DNA from: Anaerostipes caccae L1-92 | Lineage (GTDB): Bacteria > Bacillota > Clostridia > Lachnospirales > Lachnospiraceae | Assembly (NCBI RefSeq): GCF_014467075.1 | Contig: NZ_AP023027.1 | Coordinates: 1,615,501 to 1,679,500, forward strand | DNA: 64,000 bases | Reading direction: 5' to 3' | Shown here: piece after piece, positions 46,480-55,167 of the stretch | Numbering within the stretch: the first letter of the stretch is position 1 | Layout of the letters: each line of letters begins with the position of its first letter | The notes under the pieces: generated by a model | What the model saw: the letters and a program-made list of their open reading frames with translations, nothing else | Database searches by the model: none | Told to the model about the DNA's origin: nothing | Program-made: the position numbers and the translations under genes

Positions 46480-46956
46480 TCGAGGAATTAAGCTCAAGAG
46501 CATTTGAGTTAGTATACATAATCATACAATATACTATATGTTTTACTATTGAATAAATATATGCAATATAAGTATCATAACCATGGGAATATTTTTCTCT
46601 GTATATATTTGACTCCTAAAAATCTTTTTCTAAGGCAATTCTAATATTATTTAAAACATATCGAAAGTTATAACGTTTTACAAAAGAAAACTCATACGGG
46701 AAAAGGAAGAATATATTTTTCTTAGCATTAAGTAAATTTACATAAGTTCTGATAATTCTCGTGAAGCATGTAGTCTTGTTGTACTTTTCAATAATTTAAA
46801 ATCTATTTGGTAGGTAGATGATATACAATCACACTCTCCATTTGACTCTGAATCAGGCTGTACATATTCTTTAAAATTTGATTTTCCTCTAAAATAAATA
46901 AAATGATTGATTAATTCTAATAAATTTTGAAGATATTTGGGATTACCTTGACAGAT
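46480..46956 (-). pseudogene. Decayed AT-rich gene remnant
   Basis: The 626-base gap between tsf and the acetyltransferase has no intact gene, but its minus strand reads like a broken one. From 46956 to 46738 one frame encodes protein-like sequence (GNPKYLQNLLELINHFIYF; STTRLHASRELSELM) bounded by stops. A second frame picks up at the same place (TYVNLLNAKKNIFFLFPYEF; RYNFRYVLNNIRIALEKDF), stops once at 46618 and continues open (REKYSHGYDTYIAYIYSIVK). One frameshift and two in-frame stops would explain it. The base composition is far more AT-rich than the surrounding genes, suggesting acquired DNA. I do not recognise the family. Confidence 0.55.
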
Positions 46957-47026
46957 TCACCACTTTGAATTTAAATTAGAGAAAAGGTCCCAATGCTGTG
47001 CAACCATACCAAGGAGGCAGATAAAA

Positions 47027-47542
47027 ATGATTTGTAAAATAAGGAAGTGGAAGTTATCGGATGCAGAAGATTTAGCGGCTGCTCTGTCTAATACAAAGAT
47101 ACAAAATAATCTTCGGGACGGACTGCCTTACCCTTACACTGAGAAAGATGGAACAGAATATATAACGGATATGCTTTCTGCAGATGAAGATCAAACTTTT
47201 GCCTTTGCTGTCACAGCAGACAGCAAAGTGGTCGGCAGTATTGGAGTATTCCGTCAGGAGAACATACACAGACAGACTGGTGAGCTGGGCTACTATATAG
47301 CAGAAGAATATTGGGGCAAAGGAATCATGACTGAGGCTGTAAAACAAATCTGTGCCTATGTTTTTGATAAAAGCGATATGATCCGAATCTTTGCTGAGCC
47401 ATTTGCATATAATGCCGCATCATGCCGGGTACTCGAAAAAGCCGGTTTCCAATATGAGGGAACATTGAGAAATAACGCCGTGAAAAATGGTAAAGTTATC
47501 GATATGAGGATGTATTCACTGCTGAAAACAGAAATAAATTAG
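47027..47542 (+). CDS. GNAT family N-acetyltransferase (RimJ/RimL-like)
   Basis: The 171-residue protein has the GNAT fold with the acetyl-CoA loop region GELGYYIAEEYWGKGIMTEA and the conserved ending ASCRVLEKAGFQYEGTLRN. It belongs to the RimJ/RimL branch, which acetylates protein N termini or small molecules; the substrate is unknown. AAGGAGG precedes the ATG. It may be co-transcribed with the methyltransferase that follows 35 bases later. Confidence 0.85.
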   Translation: MICKIRKWKLSDAEDLAAALSNTKIQNNLRDGLPYPYTEKDGTEYITDMLSADEDQTFAFAVTADSKVVGSIGVFRQENIHRQTGELGYYIAEEYWGKGIMTEAVKQICAYVFDKSDMIRIFAEPFAYNAASCRVLEKAGFQYEGTLRNNAVKNGKVIDMRMYSLLKTEIN

Positions 47543-47577
47543 GTGAGGTATGATACAACATACTCGGAGGAATGAAT

Positions 47578-48183
47578 TTGGGGAAAAAGACAGAACAGTC
47601 TCATAAAATATACAATGAGATGGCGTGGGAATATGACTCTGGCCCGGAGGGCAATTACACAAGATCCCATAAAAAAGAGATTATAAAAAAGGCGGTGCTC
47701 AGAGATGGAGATAATATACTGGACGTTGCCTGCGGCAATGGATATCTGCTTGGAGAACTCTCCAAAAAGGCGAGAGTTAATGCCTTTGGTGTAGACATTT
47801 CTGAAAATATGATTGCGTCTGCCAGAGAAAGGTACCCGGACTGTACATTTACAGTTGGCCCCTGTGCGCCTCTCGGCTTTGAAGATGAGAGTATGGATGT
47901 TATTACGGTATCCTGCGCGTTCCATCATTTTGAGAATCCCCGGACCTTTGCCGGCGAATGTATGCGGGTATTAAAGAGTCATGGAAAAGTTTTTATTGCA
48001 GAACCGTTTTATTCTCCGGTGGTGCGGTGTCTTGCCAACACGCTGGTATTTCCCTTTTCCAATAAAGGTGATGTGAGGGTGTACAGCCAAAAAGAACTGC
48101 GATTATTTTTTGAATCTGCTGGATTTGCCGGGTTTGAATCGTACATAACAGATACAGTCTTATTTTTATCGGCAGAAAAGTGA
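47578..48183 (+). CDS. Class I SAM-dependent methyltransferase
   Basis: The protein of about 201 residues has the SAM-binding motif ILDVACGNGYLLGELSKKA, followed by AFGVDISENMI and VSCAFHHFENP, as in UbiE/Methyltransf_11 enzymes. The substrate is unknown. I prefer the TTG at 47578, seven bases after GGAGG; the in-frame ATG at 47572 is only one base from that site, too close. Confidence 0.85.
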   Translation: MGKKTEQSHKIYNEMAWEYDSGPEGNYTRSHKKEIIKKAVLRDGDNILDVACGNGYLLGELSKKARVNAFGVDISENMIASARERYPDCTFTVGPCAPLGFEDESMDVITVSCAFHHFENPRTFAGECMRVLKSHGKVFIAEPFYSPVVRCLANTLVFPFSNKGDVRVYSQKELRLFFESAGFAGFESYITDTVLFLSAEK

Positions 48184-48304
48184 AAGTATGGGGAAATCAT
48201 GTGAAGGACGCTTCATTGCTTTTTTCTCCATATTTTGCTATACTCAAAAAATAAACACTTTACAGACAGGCTTTGTCTGCATTGTGAAGAGGGGAGCAGT
48301 TTAG

Positions 48305-49981
48305 TTGGAAGCAGTATTAGACTATAGTAAGATATTAGATACAGTACCCTGCGGAATATGCCAGGTCCTTCTGGATACTGACTTGACAATGCTATATGCA
48401 AATCAATTTTACTATAAGATTTATGGATATACACCCCAAAGTGCTAAAGAAAAGGGATTTTTAAATGCCAAGTTTATACTTCCCGAATCAGATTATTTAT
48501 ATATCAAAAGGGAAGTGTTTCAGCATATCCGGAATGGGCACAGGGAGTTTCAGCTGGAGTACCGCGCCGAACACAGCTCCGGGAAATTAATGTGGCTGCT
48601 GGTCCGGTGTTTTTATGATCCGGAACAGCCGGACCGCATGACTTGTGCTCTGGTCGACATTGCCGACAGGAAGGAGATGGAGGAAAAACTGCGCATCAGC
48701 AGCGAAGAGAGCAGGATTGCCTATCAGCTTACAGATAAATTAATGTATATTTATGATGCGGAGAAAAAACAGCTCCATCAGCCAAAAGCCGCGGCAGATG
48801 AATTCGGCCTTCCGCCGGTTGTGGATGATGCCCCTTACAGCATCGTGAAATCCGGAGCTATTGACGGCCCCTGTAAGAAGGAGTACATAGAATTTTATGA
48901 AGCTATCCTGCGGGGTGAACCAAACGGACATGCGGCAGTCAAAAAGAGGAGAAAAAACGGTTCCTTCGGATGGTACGAAGCAAAGTTTTCTTCTATTTAT
49001 GATGAAAATGGAAATGTAAAAAAGGCAGTCATATCCTGTGAGGATATTACAGAGCAGCGGGAGAAGGAATTGAGTTACCAGAAATGGAGCCAGTATTTCA
49101 AATCCCAGGAAGGAAAAACCATTGGATTTTATGAATATAACCTGACGAAAGATCTCTTTGATGAAGAAGCCGGAGATCTTCCGCCGGATTACCTGCGGCC
49201 GCTTAAAAAATATACACAGACGGTACAATATATTGCCGATCATTTTGTATATGAAGGGGACGCTGAGAGGTTTTCTGACTTTTTTGACCGTGATTCGCTG
49301 CTGGTCCGTTATTACAAAGGCCAGACGAGAGGCTCCATGAATTATTTGAGAAAGCGGCCGGATGGAAGTCTCTTCTGGGTACGCGCCATTATTCTGCTCC
49401 TGGCTGATCCTTACAGCGATAATGTACGTCTCTTTATGATGACTCTCGATATTGATAAAGAAAAAAGAGAAGAGCTGAAACTCCGCAGCCAGACAGAGCA
49501 CGACGGCATGACCGGACTTCTCAACAGAGAGACTTTCGTGGCAAAAGTTACAAGAATTTTAGGGGAAGAGGGCTCTGCAAACAAACATGCTCTGATTATG
49601 CTGGATATTGACCGGTTCAAAACCCACAATGATGTCCACGGACATCCGTTCGGAGATCAGGTTATTCGGGAAACGGCTCATTTTATAAAAGGTTTTTTGA
49701 GAGAAAGTGATCTGTGCGGCCGAATGGGCGGAGACGAATTTATGGTCTTATTGAGAAACATCGGGTCTGAGGACGATGTAATTCCGAGAATCAATATGCT
49801 CTGTCATCTGCTGCGGCGCAAATATACAGACAAAGGGGAGGTGTCCTGCAGCATGGGAGTCGTGTTTTACCCCCGTGACGGGAAGACTTTTCGGGAACTT
49901 TACCAAAATGCAGACACTGCTTTGTATGAAGTGAAGAACACAGAGAGAGGAAATTACGGAATATACAAGCCTGAACGATAA
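48305..49981 (+). CDS. PAS-domain diguanylate cyclase
   Basis: The 558-residue protein has PAS domains at about 8-125 (NQFYYKIYGYTPQSAKEKGF) and about 135-250, a further sensor region (about 255-385), and a C-terminal GGDEF domain. The active-site motif GGDEF is intact at 475-479, and the product-inhibition site RESD lies five residues before it, so it should make cyclic-di-GMP with feedback control. No membrane segment is visible. The start is TTG at 48305 behind GAGGGGAG. A small hairpin (CAGACA with TGTCTG, 48263-48279) lies in the leader. Confidence 0.9.
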   Translation: MEAVLDYSKILDTVPCGICQVLLDTDLTMLYANQFYYKIYGYTPQSAKEKGFLNAKFILPESDYLYIKREVFQHIRNGHREFQLEYRAEHSSGKLMWLLVRCFYDPEQPDRMTCALVDIADRKEMEEKLRISSEESRIAYQLTDKLMYIYDAEKKQLHQPKAAADEFGLPPVVDDAPYSIVKSGAIDGPCKKEYIEFYEAILRGEPNGHAAVKKRRKNGSFGWYEAKFSSIYDENGNVKKAVISCEDITEQREKELSYQKWSQYFKSQEGKTIGFYEYNLTKDLFDEEAGDLPPDYLRPLKKYTQTVQYIADHFVYEGDAERFSDFFDRDSLLVRYYKGQTRGSMNYLRKRPDGSLFWVRAIILLLADPYSDNVRLFMMTLDIDKEKREELKLRSQTEHDGMTGLLNRETFVAKVTRILGEEGSANKHALIMLDIDRFKTHNDVHGHPFGDQVIRETAHFIKGFLRESDLCGRMGGDEFMVLLRNIGSEDDVIPRINMLCHLLRRKYTDKGEVSCSMGVVFYPRDGKTFRELYQNADTALYEVKNTERGNYGIYKPER

Positions 49982-50004
49982 AAAATTCTGTATCGGAGGA
50001 AATC

Positions 50005-50544
50005 ATGTATTTTTTTACGAAGTATCAGTCCCCTTTAGGGATGCTGACCATTGCATCAGACAGCGATCATATTGTGGGTCTTTGGATGGAAGGACAGAAA
50101 TATTTTGGAGGAACCCTTTCAGGAGAAATGGAGAAAAAAGACGGTCTTTTCGTGCTTAAAACAGCAAAAGACTGGCTGGACCGGTATTTTTCAGGGGAAA
50201 AGCCTTCCGTTTCTGAGCTTCCTTTATGCCCGAAAGGCGGAGAATTCAGGCAGAGCGTGTGGGAAATTCTGCGGGAGATTCCCTATGGAAAGGTGATGAC
50301 CTACGGCGAAATTGCCGGGAAGATAGCTGCAAAGACTGGCAGAACACGAATGTCTGCCCAGGCAGTCGGAGGGGCGGTCAGTCATAATCCCATTTCTATT
50401 ATCATTCCCTGCCACCGGGTAGTTGGGGCGAATGGAAGCCTGACAGGATATGCAGGGGGCATTGCCGCCAAAATAAAACTGCTTGAGCATGAAGGGGCAG
50501 ATATGTCACAGCTGTTTGTTCCGAAAAAGGGAACGGCTCTTTAA
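50005..50544 (+). CDS. ogt: Methylated-DNA--protein-cysteine methyltransferase
   Basis: This suicide enzyme removes O6-alkyl groups from guanine. The 179-residue protein has the DNA-binding helix-turn-helix (YGKVMTYGEIAGKIA) and the active-site IPCHRVVGANGSLTGYAGG with the acceptor Cys. It lies 13 bases before the alkyladenine glycosylase gene, so the two direct-repair and base-excision activities are coupled. GGAGG precedes the ATG. Confidence 0.94.
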   Translation: MYFFTKYQSPLGMLTIASDSDHIVGLWMEGQKYFGGTLSGEMEKKDGLFVLKTAKDWLDRYFSGEKPSVSELPLCPKGGEFRQSVWEILREIPYGKVMTYGEIAGKIAAKTGRTRMSAQAVGGAVSHNPISIIIPCHRVVGANGSLTGYAGGIAAKIKLLEHEGADMSQLFVPKKGTAL

Positions 50545-50557
50545 AGGAGAAGAATTT

Positions 50558-51121
50558 ATGGAATGGCCGGATAAGAAACAGAGATGTACATGGGCAAATC
50601 CAAAGAATGAGCTTTACATCCGCTATCATGATGAGGAATGGGGTGTCCCGGTATATGATGATCACAGATTATTTGAAATGCTGGTCCTGGAATCCTTTCA
50701 GGCGGGGCTGTCATGGGAATGTGTGCTGAATAAACGGGAGGCATTCCGTGAGGCTTTTGACGATTTTGATTTAGAGAAAGTATGTGCTTATACAGAAGAC
50801 AAGCTGCTGGAACTTCAGCAGAATCCGGGGATCATCCGCAATAAGCTGAAAATCAGAGCGGCGGTAAACAATGCGGAGATATTCCGGGAGATACAGAGAG
50901 AATATGGTTCCTTTTCAAACTATATCTGGCATTGGACGGATGGAAAAGTAATCTTTGAAAAAGGGATGTCCCGTTCTGAACTGTCAGATGCCGTATCGGA
51001 GGACTTAAGAAAAAGAGGCATGAAGTTTGTGGGGACAACGATTATATACGCGTATTTACAGTCGACAGGCGTCATATATTCTCATGACAAAGAATGCTTT
51101 TTGGAACACGGTCTGTCGTGA
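50558..51121 (+). CDS. tag: DNA-3-methyladenine glycosylase I
   Basis: Tag excises 3-methyladenine. The 187-residue protein begins after AAAGGAG at 50558 and shows the family pattern RCTWANPKNELYIRYHDEEW, VLESFQAGLSWECVLNKREA and a C-terminal MKFVGTTIIYAYLQSTGVI. A Cys and His pattern for the structural zinc is partly visible. Sequence in frame upstream belongs to the overlapping ogt end. Confidence 0.93.
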   Translation: MEWPDKKQRCTWANPKNELYIRYHDEEWGVPVYDDHRLFEMLVLESFQAGLSWECVLNKREAFREAFDDFDLEKVCAYTEDKLLELQQNPGIIRNKLKIRAAVNNAEIFREIQREYGSFSNYIWHWTDGKVIFEKGMSRSELSDAVSEDLRKRGMKFVGTTIIYAYLQSTGVIYSHDKECFLEHGLS

Positions 51122-51172
51122 CAGTGATAACTTTGTCAAATTTATTTTTGATAAATACAGCACTGGAACAAA

Positions 51173-51201
51173 TGGATTTTTGGACACAGAATTTATATAA
51201 T
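51173..51201 (+). promoter_or_regulatory. Promoter of the PTS EIIA gene
   Basis: TGGATT (51173-51178), 17 bases, TATAAT (51196-51201), 44 bases before the start. Confidence 0.6.
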
Positions 51202-51244
51202 CTATATATAAGCAGCAAATAAATTTAAAATTGGAGGAATTAAA

Positions 51245-51679
51245 ATGGCAGGAAATAAAGTATTTAATGAAAATAATATTCGTCTCAATGTGAAACTGGA
51301 TTCAAAAGAAGATGCAATCAGGGCAGCAGGCGGCGTGCTGATTGAAAATGGCTATGTTCAGCCGGAATACCTGGAAGATATGCTGAAACGTGAAGAGGCA
51401 GCTTGTACTTATATTGGCAATCATGTCGGAATTCCGCACGGTATCTGCAAGTCAGAGGAGAGGATCAAGTCCTCCGGGATCTCACTGCTGCAAGTTCCGG
51501 ACGGAGTGGACTATGACGGTCAGACTGCTTATGTGATCATAGGGATTGCAGGGAAAAATGACGAACATATTGAAATGCTCGGCAAGATTGCAGTCACATG
51601 TTCCGACCTTGACAATGTGGATAAGATAGCCCATGCGAAATCCAAGCAGGAAATCTTAGATATCTTTGAAGGAATCTAA
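51245..51679 (+). CDS. Orphan PTS EIIA, mannitol/fructose type
   Basis: The 144-residue protein is an EIIA-Mtl-like phosphocarrier: the active-site His sits in HVGIPHGICKSEERI, preceded by MLKREEAACTYIGN. It accepts phosphate from HPr. It stands alone between a promoter and a terminator, with no EIIB, EIIC or mannitol dehydrogenase gene within reach, so it either serves a distant transporter or has a regulatory role. GGAGG precedes the ATG. Confidence 0.88.
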   Translation: MAGNKVFNENNIRLNVKLDSKEDAIRAAGGVLIENGYVQPEYLEDMLKREEAACTYIGNHVGIPHGICKSEERIKSSGISLLQVPDGVDYDGQTAYVIIGIAGKNDEHIEMLGKIAVTCSDLDNVDKIAHAKSKQEILDIFEGI

Positions 51680-51707
51680 GAAAGACGAAATAATATCGGT
51701 CAGAAAG

Positions 51708-51748
51708 AAGAATGTGTAAGTTCTAAAGGACTTCACATTCTTTTTTTC
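51708..51748 (+). terminator. Terminator after the EIIA gene
   Basis: GAATGTGTAAGT pairs with ACTTCACATTC (one bulge) and is followed by seven T residues. Confidence 0.85.
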
Positions 51749-51764
51749 TTTTATCTGCCGGAAT

Positions 51765-51779
51765 TCTACCACAGGTAGA
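51765..51779. promoter_or_regulatory. Operator-like palindrome upstream of the XRE gene
   Basis: TCTACC-ACA-GGTAGA is a perfect short palindrome, 24 bases before a -10-like TACAAT (51803-51808). Its location suits autoregulation by the XRE protein; this is inference. Confidence 0.45.
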
Positions 51780-51830
51780 TAGTATTTCATGAAAATCTAA
51801 GGTACAATAAACAGTATCAAGGAGGCAGTT

Positions 51831-52310
51831 ATGGATATACAAAAAATCGGAAATTACATAAAATGTAAAAGAAAAGCACAGGGATTGACACAGGCTGAGC
51901 TGGCTGGACTGCTTGGCATTACAAATAAGGCTGTATCAAAGTGGGAGAACGGAAAGTGTCTCCCTGACCTGTCACTCCATGAGAAGTTATGCGATGCCCT
52001 TCATATAACACTGAACGAGCTTGTGGCGGGCCAAGATATAGAGAGTACACAGCTGCCGGAAGCCAGTGAACAGAACATGAAAACAATGTTAGGAAGCTGC
52101 CAGCATTTAAGATCACTGAAAGATGTGTGCATCGGTTTACTGCTGCTGTTCATCGGACGCCTGATGCCTTCTATGCAGTTAAAGCATATGACGTCCGATG
52201 CTTCGCAGTTCATTTTTGGCGTATCCGAAGGCGTATCTATCGGTATTACGCTGATTGGTATTGCCTGGCTGATTTTTGGAGCAGTCAAATTCAGCCAAAA
52301 GGAGGAGTAA
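51831..52310 (+). CDS. XRE-family regulator with membrane anchor
   Basis: The 159-residue protein has an XRE/Cro helix-turn-helix at 1-65 (KAQGLTQAELAGLLGITNKA, then VSKWENGKCLPDLSLHEKLC). Two hydrophobic segments follow (about 100-116 and 134-152: VCIGLLLLFIGRLM and GITLIGIAWLIFGAV). A DNA-binding domain tethered to the membrane suggests sensing of envelope or transport state. The ATG follows AAGGAGG. It converges on the YolD gene 14 bases away. Confidence 0.82.
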   Translation: MDIQKIGNYIKCKRKAQGLTQAELAGLLGITNKAVSKWENGKCLPDLSLHEKLCDALHITLNELVAGQDIESTQLPEASEQNMKTMLGSCQHLRSLKDVCIGLLLLFIGRLMPSMQLKHMTSDASQFIFGVSEGVSIGITLIGIAWLIFGAVKFSQKEE

Positions 52311-52323
52311 TATGATTCTCCAG

Positions 52324-52629
52324 CTATTGATCTGATATACTTTGGATATTGTCAAAGAAAATACTCTTTTCTCCGACGAAGATTCTGCGGAATACCGGAT
52401 CAATAAAAGACACTGTTCCTTTTGTCTCTGTATATGCACTTTTTTCGTAATGAACAATGCATACATTCGATCCTTTGCCGATCAACTTTATTTTTTCATT
52501 TAAAAGTCTTAATTCTTCTTCCGTCAACTCTTTTTTTGGAACTGACTGCTTTTCTATCTCACGAAGCATTCCATCAAAACCTCGTAAAGCGGCAAACGGA
52601 AGAAATTGTCTTGCCCGGTCAGCTTTCAT
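52324..52629 (-). CDS. YolD-like protein
   Basis: The 101-residue protein matches the YolD family (FLPFAALRGFDGMLREIEKQ; VSFIDPVFRRIFVG). YolD proteins are the usual partners of Y-family polymerases in Firmicutes, functionally analogous to UmuD. Its start overlaps the polymerase gene end by 11 bases, so it should be translated from the same LexA-controlled transcript. Confidence 0.85.
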   Translation of the reverse strand: MKADRARQFLPFAALRGFDGMLREIEKQSVPKKELTEEELRLLNEKIKLIGKGSNVCIVHYEKSAYTETKGTVSFIDPVFRRIFVGEKSIFFDNIQSISDQ

Positions 52630-53878
52630 TGTGGCCTCCGATTAGCGTGTTGCGTTTTCTGGCAGTTGCTTTTTCACACAGGCTCATTCCGCGCACCACG
52701 GCGTTTTTTCCGAATCGATGCTTAATGGAAAGGACGGCATCCTGCAGATGCTGTTCCTTTTCATCTTTTTCCATATCTGAAAACAGATGAAGCTGCCGAA
52801 AGGAAGTCTCCTCCACATGATTTGCACCGACAGAGATTTTGCGGATGGGAATGCCCCTCTGTACAGTCTGGTGAAAAAAACGTTCAAATTCATGGGAGAG
52901 TTCCCGATAAGAATCGGTCCGCTCCGAAAGTTTTCTGGTGCCGCCGGACGGAGGAAGTTCTCTTTTGGAGTATGCGACGGACATGGAAATGGAATCGGTT
53001 GTCAGATGACGGCTCCTGAGTTCCAGAGCCAGTGCATCTGTCATCTCTTTGAGGACCAGAAGAGCATTGTCATAAGAATAATCTTCAAAAAGGATCTGGC
53101 TTTGAGAAACAGAGTGGCTTTTAGACTCATAATCATGAATTTCTTTTATGGTACACGGCTCCCGCCCGTGGGCATGGTCGATGAGAAACTCTGCATTGAC
53201 ACCAAATTCTTTATAAAGAAGCTTTTCATCCATATGTGCCGTCCCGTAAAGATCATAAATGCCATAACGGCTGAGCCTGGCCGCGATGCCTTTTCCGATA
53301 TTCCATATATCTGTGATCGGGCGGTGATGCCAGATGGTCCTCTTAAATTCTTTTTCATCCAGATAACCGATATGATCCGGTGAATGTTTTGCGGTGATAT
53401 CCAGGGCTACCTTTGCCAGAAATAGGTTTGTGCCGATGCCTGCCGTGGCACAGATCCCGGTTTCTCTGCGGACAGCATCCATCAGCATGACCGCCATTTC
53501 TTTCGGAGTTTTTCCATACGTATGCAGATAAGGCGTGAAATCCAGAAAGCATTCGTCAATAGAATAGACATGGATATCTTCTTTGCTGACATAGTTTAAA
53601 TAAATGGAGTAGATCCGGGCGGAATATTCCATATAGAGCTTCATCCGCGGCTTTGCAGTGATATATGTCACAGTCTCCGGAATTTCAAAAAGACGGCAGC
53701 GGTTTTTGATTCCAAGAGATTTCATGGCCGGCGTGACGGCGAGGCATATGGCACCCCGGCCTCTGGACGGATCGGCGACCACGAGGTTTTCCTTAAACGG
53801 GTCGAGCTTTCGTTCGGCAGCTTCTACTGAAGCATAAAAGCTTTTCAGATCAATACATGCATAGATTGATTTCTCCAT
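52619..53878 (-). CDS. Y-family DNA polymerase (UmuC/UvrX-like)
   Basis: The 419-residue translesion polymerase has the metal-binding motifs IYACIDLKSFYASVEA (residues 4-19) and VYSIDECFLDFT (about 104-115), the helix-hairpin-helix region (IGKGIAARLSRYGIYDLY) and a little-finger domain. It is closer to the UmuC/UvrX group that pairs with YolD than to DinB. GGAGTG precedes the ATG. A LexA box covers its promoter, so it is expected to be SOS-induced. Confidence 0.9.
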   Translation of the reverse strand: MEKSIYACIDLKSFYASVEAAERKLDPFKENLVVADPSRGRGAICLAVTPAMKSLGIKNRCRLFEIPETVTYITAKPRMKLYMEYSARIYSIYLNYVSKEDIHVYSIDECFLDFTPYLHTYGKTPKEMAVMLMDAVRRETGICATAGIGTNLFLAKVALDITAKHSPDHIGYLDEKEFKRTIWHHRPITDIWNIGKGIAARLSRYGIYDLYGTAHMDEKLLYKEFGVNAEFLIDHAHGREPCTIKEIHDYESKSHSVSQSQILFEDYSYDNALLVLKEMTDALALELRSRHLTTDSISMSVAYSKRELPPSGGTRKLSERTDSYRELSHEFERFFHQTVQRGIPIRKISVGANHVEETSFRQLHLFSDMEKDEKEQHLQDAVLSIKHRFGKNAVVRGMSLCEKATARKRNTLIGGHNES

Positions 53879-53903
53879 AAATATGACACTCCTTTCTGAC
53901 TTG

Positions 53904-53943
53904 AGTATAACACAGCTGACACTGAGAAGAAAACATATGTTCG
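53904..53943 (-). promoter_or_regulatory. LexA (DinR) box over the polymerase promoter
   Basis: On the minus strand CGAACATATGTTTT (53943-53930) matches the Gram-positive LexA consensus CGAACRNRYGTTYC at 13 of 14 positions. It overlaps the expected -35 region of a promoter whose -10 is TATACT (53909-53904). Confidence 0.82.
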
Positions 53944-53980
53944 ATAAAATGAACGTGGTAATTTATGGGACAAAAAATTC

Positions 53981-54011
53981 TTGACATGGAGTTAACTCTA
54001 AGGAGTATCCT
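53981..54011 (+). promoter_or_regulatory. MerR-type promoter with 19-base spacer
   Basis: TTGACA (53981-53986) and TATCCT (54006-54011) are 19 bases apart, too far for normal sigma-A use but typical of MerR-family activation. The spacer holds the perfect palindrome GAGTTAACTC (53989-53998). No MerR gene is in the window. Confidence 0.7.
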
Positions 54012-54029
54012 ATAGTAAAAGGAGGTTTT

Positions 54030-54650
54030 ATGATGAAGGTATTAATGATCAATGGAAGTCCTCATTCAAAGGGGAATACATATGTGGCACTGCATGAAAT
54101 GGAAAAGATATTTTTGGAGGAGGGCATAAAAACTGAGATAGTCCAAGTGGGAAACAAGGATATCAGAGGCTGTGCGGCCTGTAATTCCTGTGCGGAAAAA
54201 GGGAAATGTGTATTTAATGATATCGTCAATGAGACAGCACCGAAATTCGAAGAATGTGATGGTCTGGTGGCTGCCAGTCCAGTCTACTATGCTTCGGCAA
54301 ATGCCACGCTGAGTGCTTTTCTTGACCGGCTGTTTCACAGCACACAATTTGACAAGACCATGAAGGTCGGTGCATGTGCTGTGGCGGCAAGACGCGGAGG
54401 TTTATCGGCAGCATTTGACCAGCTGAACAAATATTTTACGATCACAGGAATGCCGGTCGCATCCAGTCAATACTGGAACGGCATACACGGCAGAGTGCCG
54501 GGTGAGGCCTGTCAGGATGAGGAAGGCCTGCAGACGATGAGAACTCTGGCGAAAAATATGGCTTTCCTTATGAAAAGCATTGCTCTCGGAAGGGAAGCAT
54601 ATGGGCTGCCTGAGAAGGAAGAATTCCAACAGACAAATTTTATCAGGTAA
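54030..54650 (+). CDS. Flavodoxin-fold NAD(P)H-dependent FMN reductase
   Basis: The 206-residue protein belongs to the iron-sulfur flavoprotein / FMN reductase group: VLMINGSPHSKGNTYVALHE at the N terminus binds FMN phosphate, and SPVYYASANATLSAFLDRL follows. The Cys-rich GCAACNSCAEKGKC segment (about 47-60) could hold a cluster or active thiols. The start is ambiguous between two adjacent ATGs behind AGGAGG. It is the first gene after a MerR-type promoter and is followed by a flavodoxin gene. Confidence 0.85.
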   Translation: MMKVLMINGSPHSKGNTYVALHEMEKIFLEEGIKTEIVQVGNKDIRGCAACNSCAEKGKCVFNDIVNETAPKFEECDGLVAASPVYYASANATLSAFLDRLFHSTQFDKTMKVGACAVAARRGGLSAAFDQLNKYFTITGMPVASSQYWNGIHGRVPGEACQDEEGLQTMRTLAKNMAFLMKSIALGREAYGLPEKEEFQQTNFIR

Positions 54651-54671
54651 TGACCAGAAAGAAGGGATACA

Positions 54672-55160
54672 ATGAATAAAAAAATATTAGTTGCCTATTT
54701 TTCGGCAACAGGCACAACCAAAAAAGCCGCCCAGGCGCTGGCAGAAGCGGCACATGCAGATATTTATGAAATTAAGCCGGAAGTTCCGTATACAAAAGAT
54801 GATTTGAACTGGACGGACAGAAAGTCCCGCAGTTCTGTGGAGATGAGCGATCAGACCTATCGGCCTGCAATCGCTGATCAAAGTGCGGAAATTGAAAACT
54901 ATGATCTCATTTTTCTTGGATATCCGGTTTGGTGGTATGTGGCTCCGACGATTGTCAATACATTTTTAGAGAGCTATGATTTTGGAGGAAAAACCATTGT
55001 GCTGTTTGCCACTTCAGGGGGAAGCGGATTCGGGAAGGCAGCGGAGAAACTGAAGAGCAGCTGTGCCGATGCCGCAGTAATAAAAGAAGGGAAAATCCTC
55101 AACGGAAAACATTCAAAAGAGGAGTTAGCCGCCTGGGTTGAAAAAGTCAGAAATCAATAA
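54672..55160 (+). CDS. Flavodoxin
   Basis: The 162-residue protein has the flavodoxin FMN-binding loop KILVAYFSATGTTKKAAQAL, the aromatic IFLGYPVWWYVAPTIV and the third loop FATSGGSGFGKAAEKL, as in Flavodoxin_4 proteins. It probably carries electrons or detoxifies quinone-like compounds with the reductase encoded 21 bases upstream. GAAGGG precedes the ATG. Confidence 0.88.
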   Translation: MNKKILVAYFSATGTTKKAAQALAEAAHADIYEIKPEVPYTKDDLNWTDRKSRSSVEMSDQTYRPAIADQSAEIENYDLIFLGYPVWWYVAPTIVNTFLESYDFGGKTIVLFATSGGSGFGKAAEKLKSSCADAAVIKEGKILNGKHSKEELAAWVEKVRNQ

Positions 55161-55167
55161 AAAAAGA

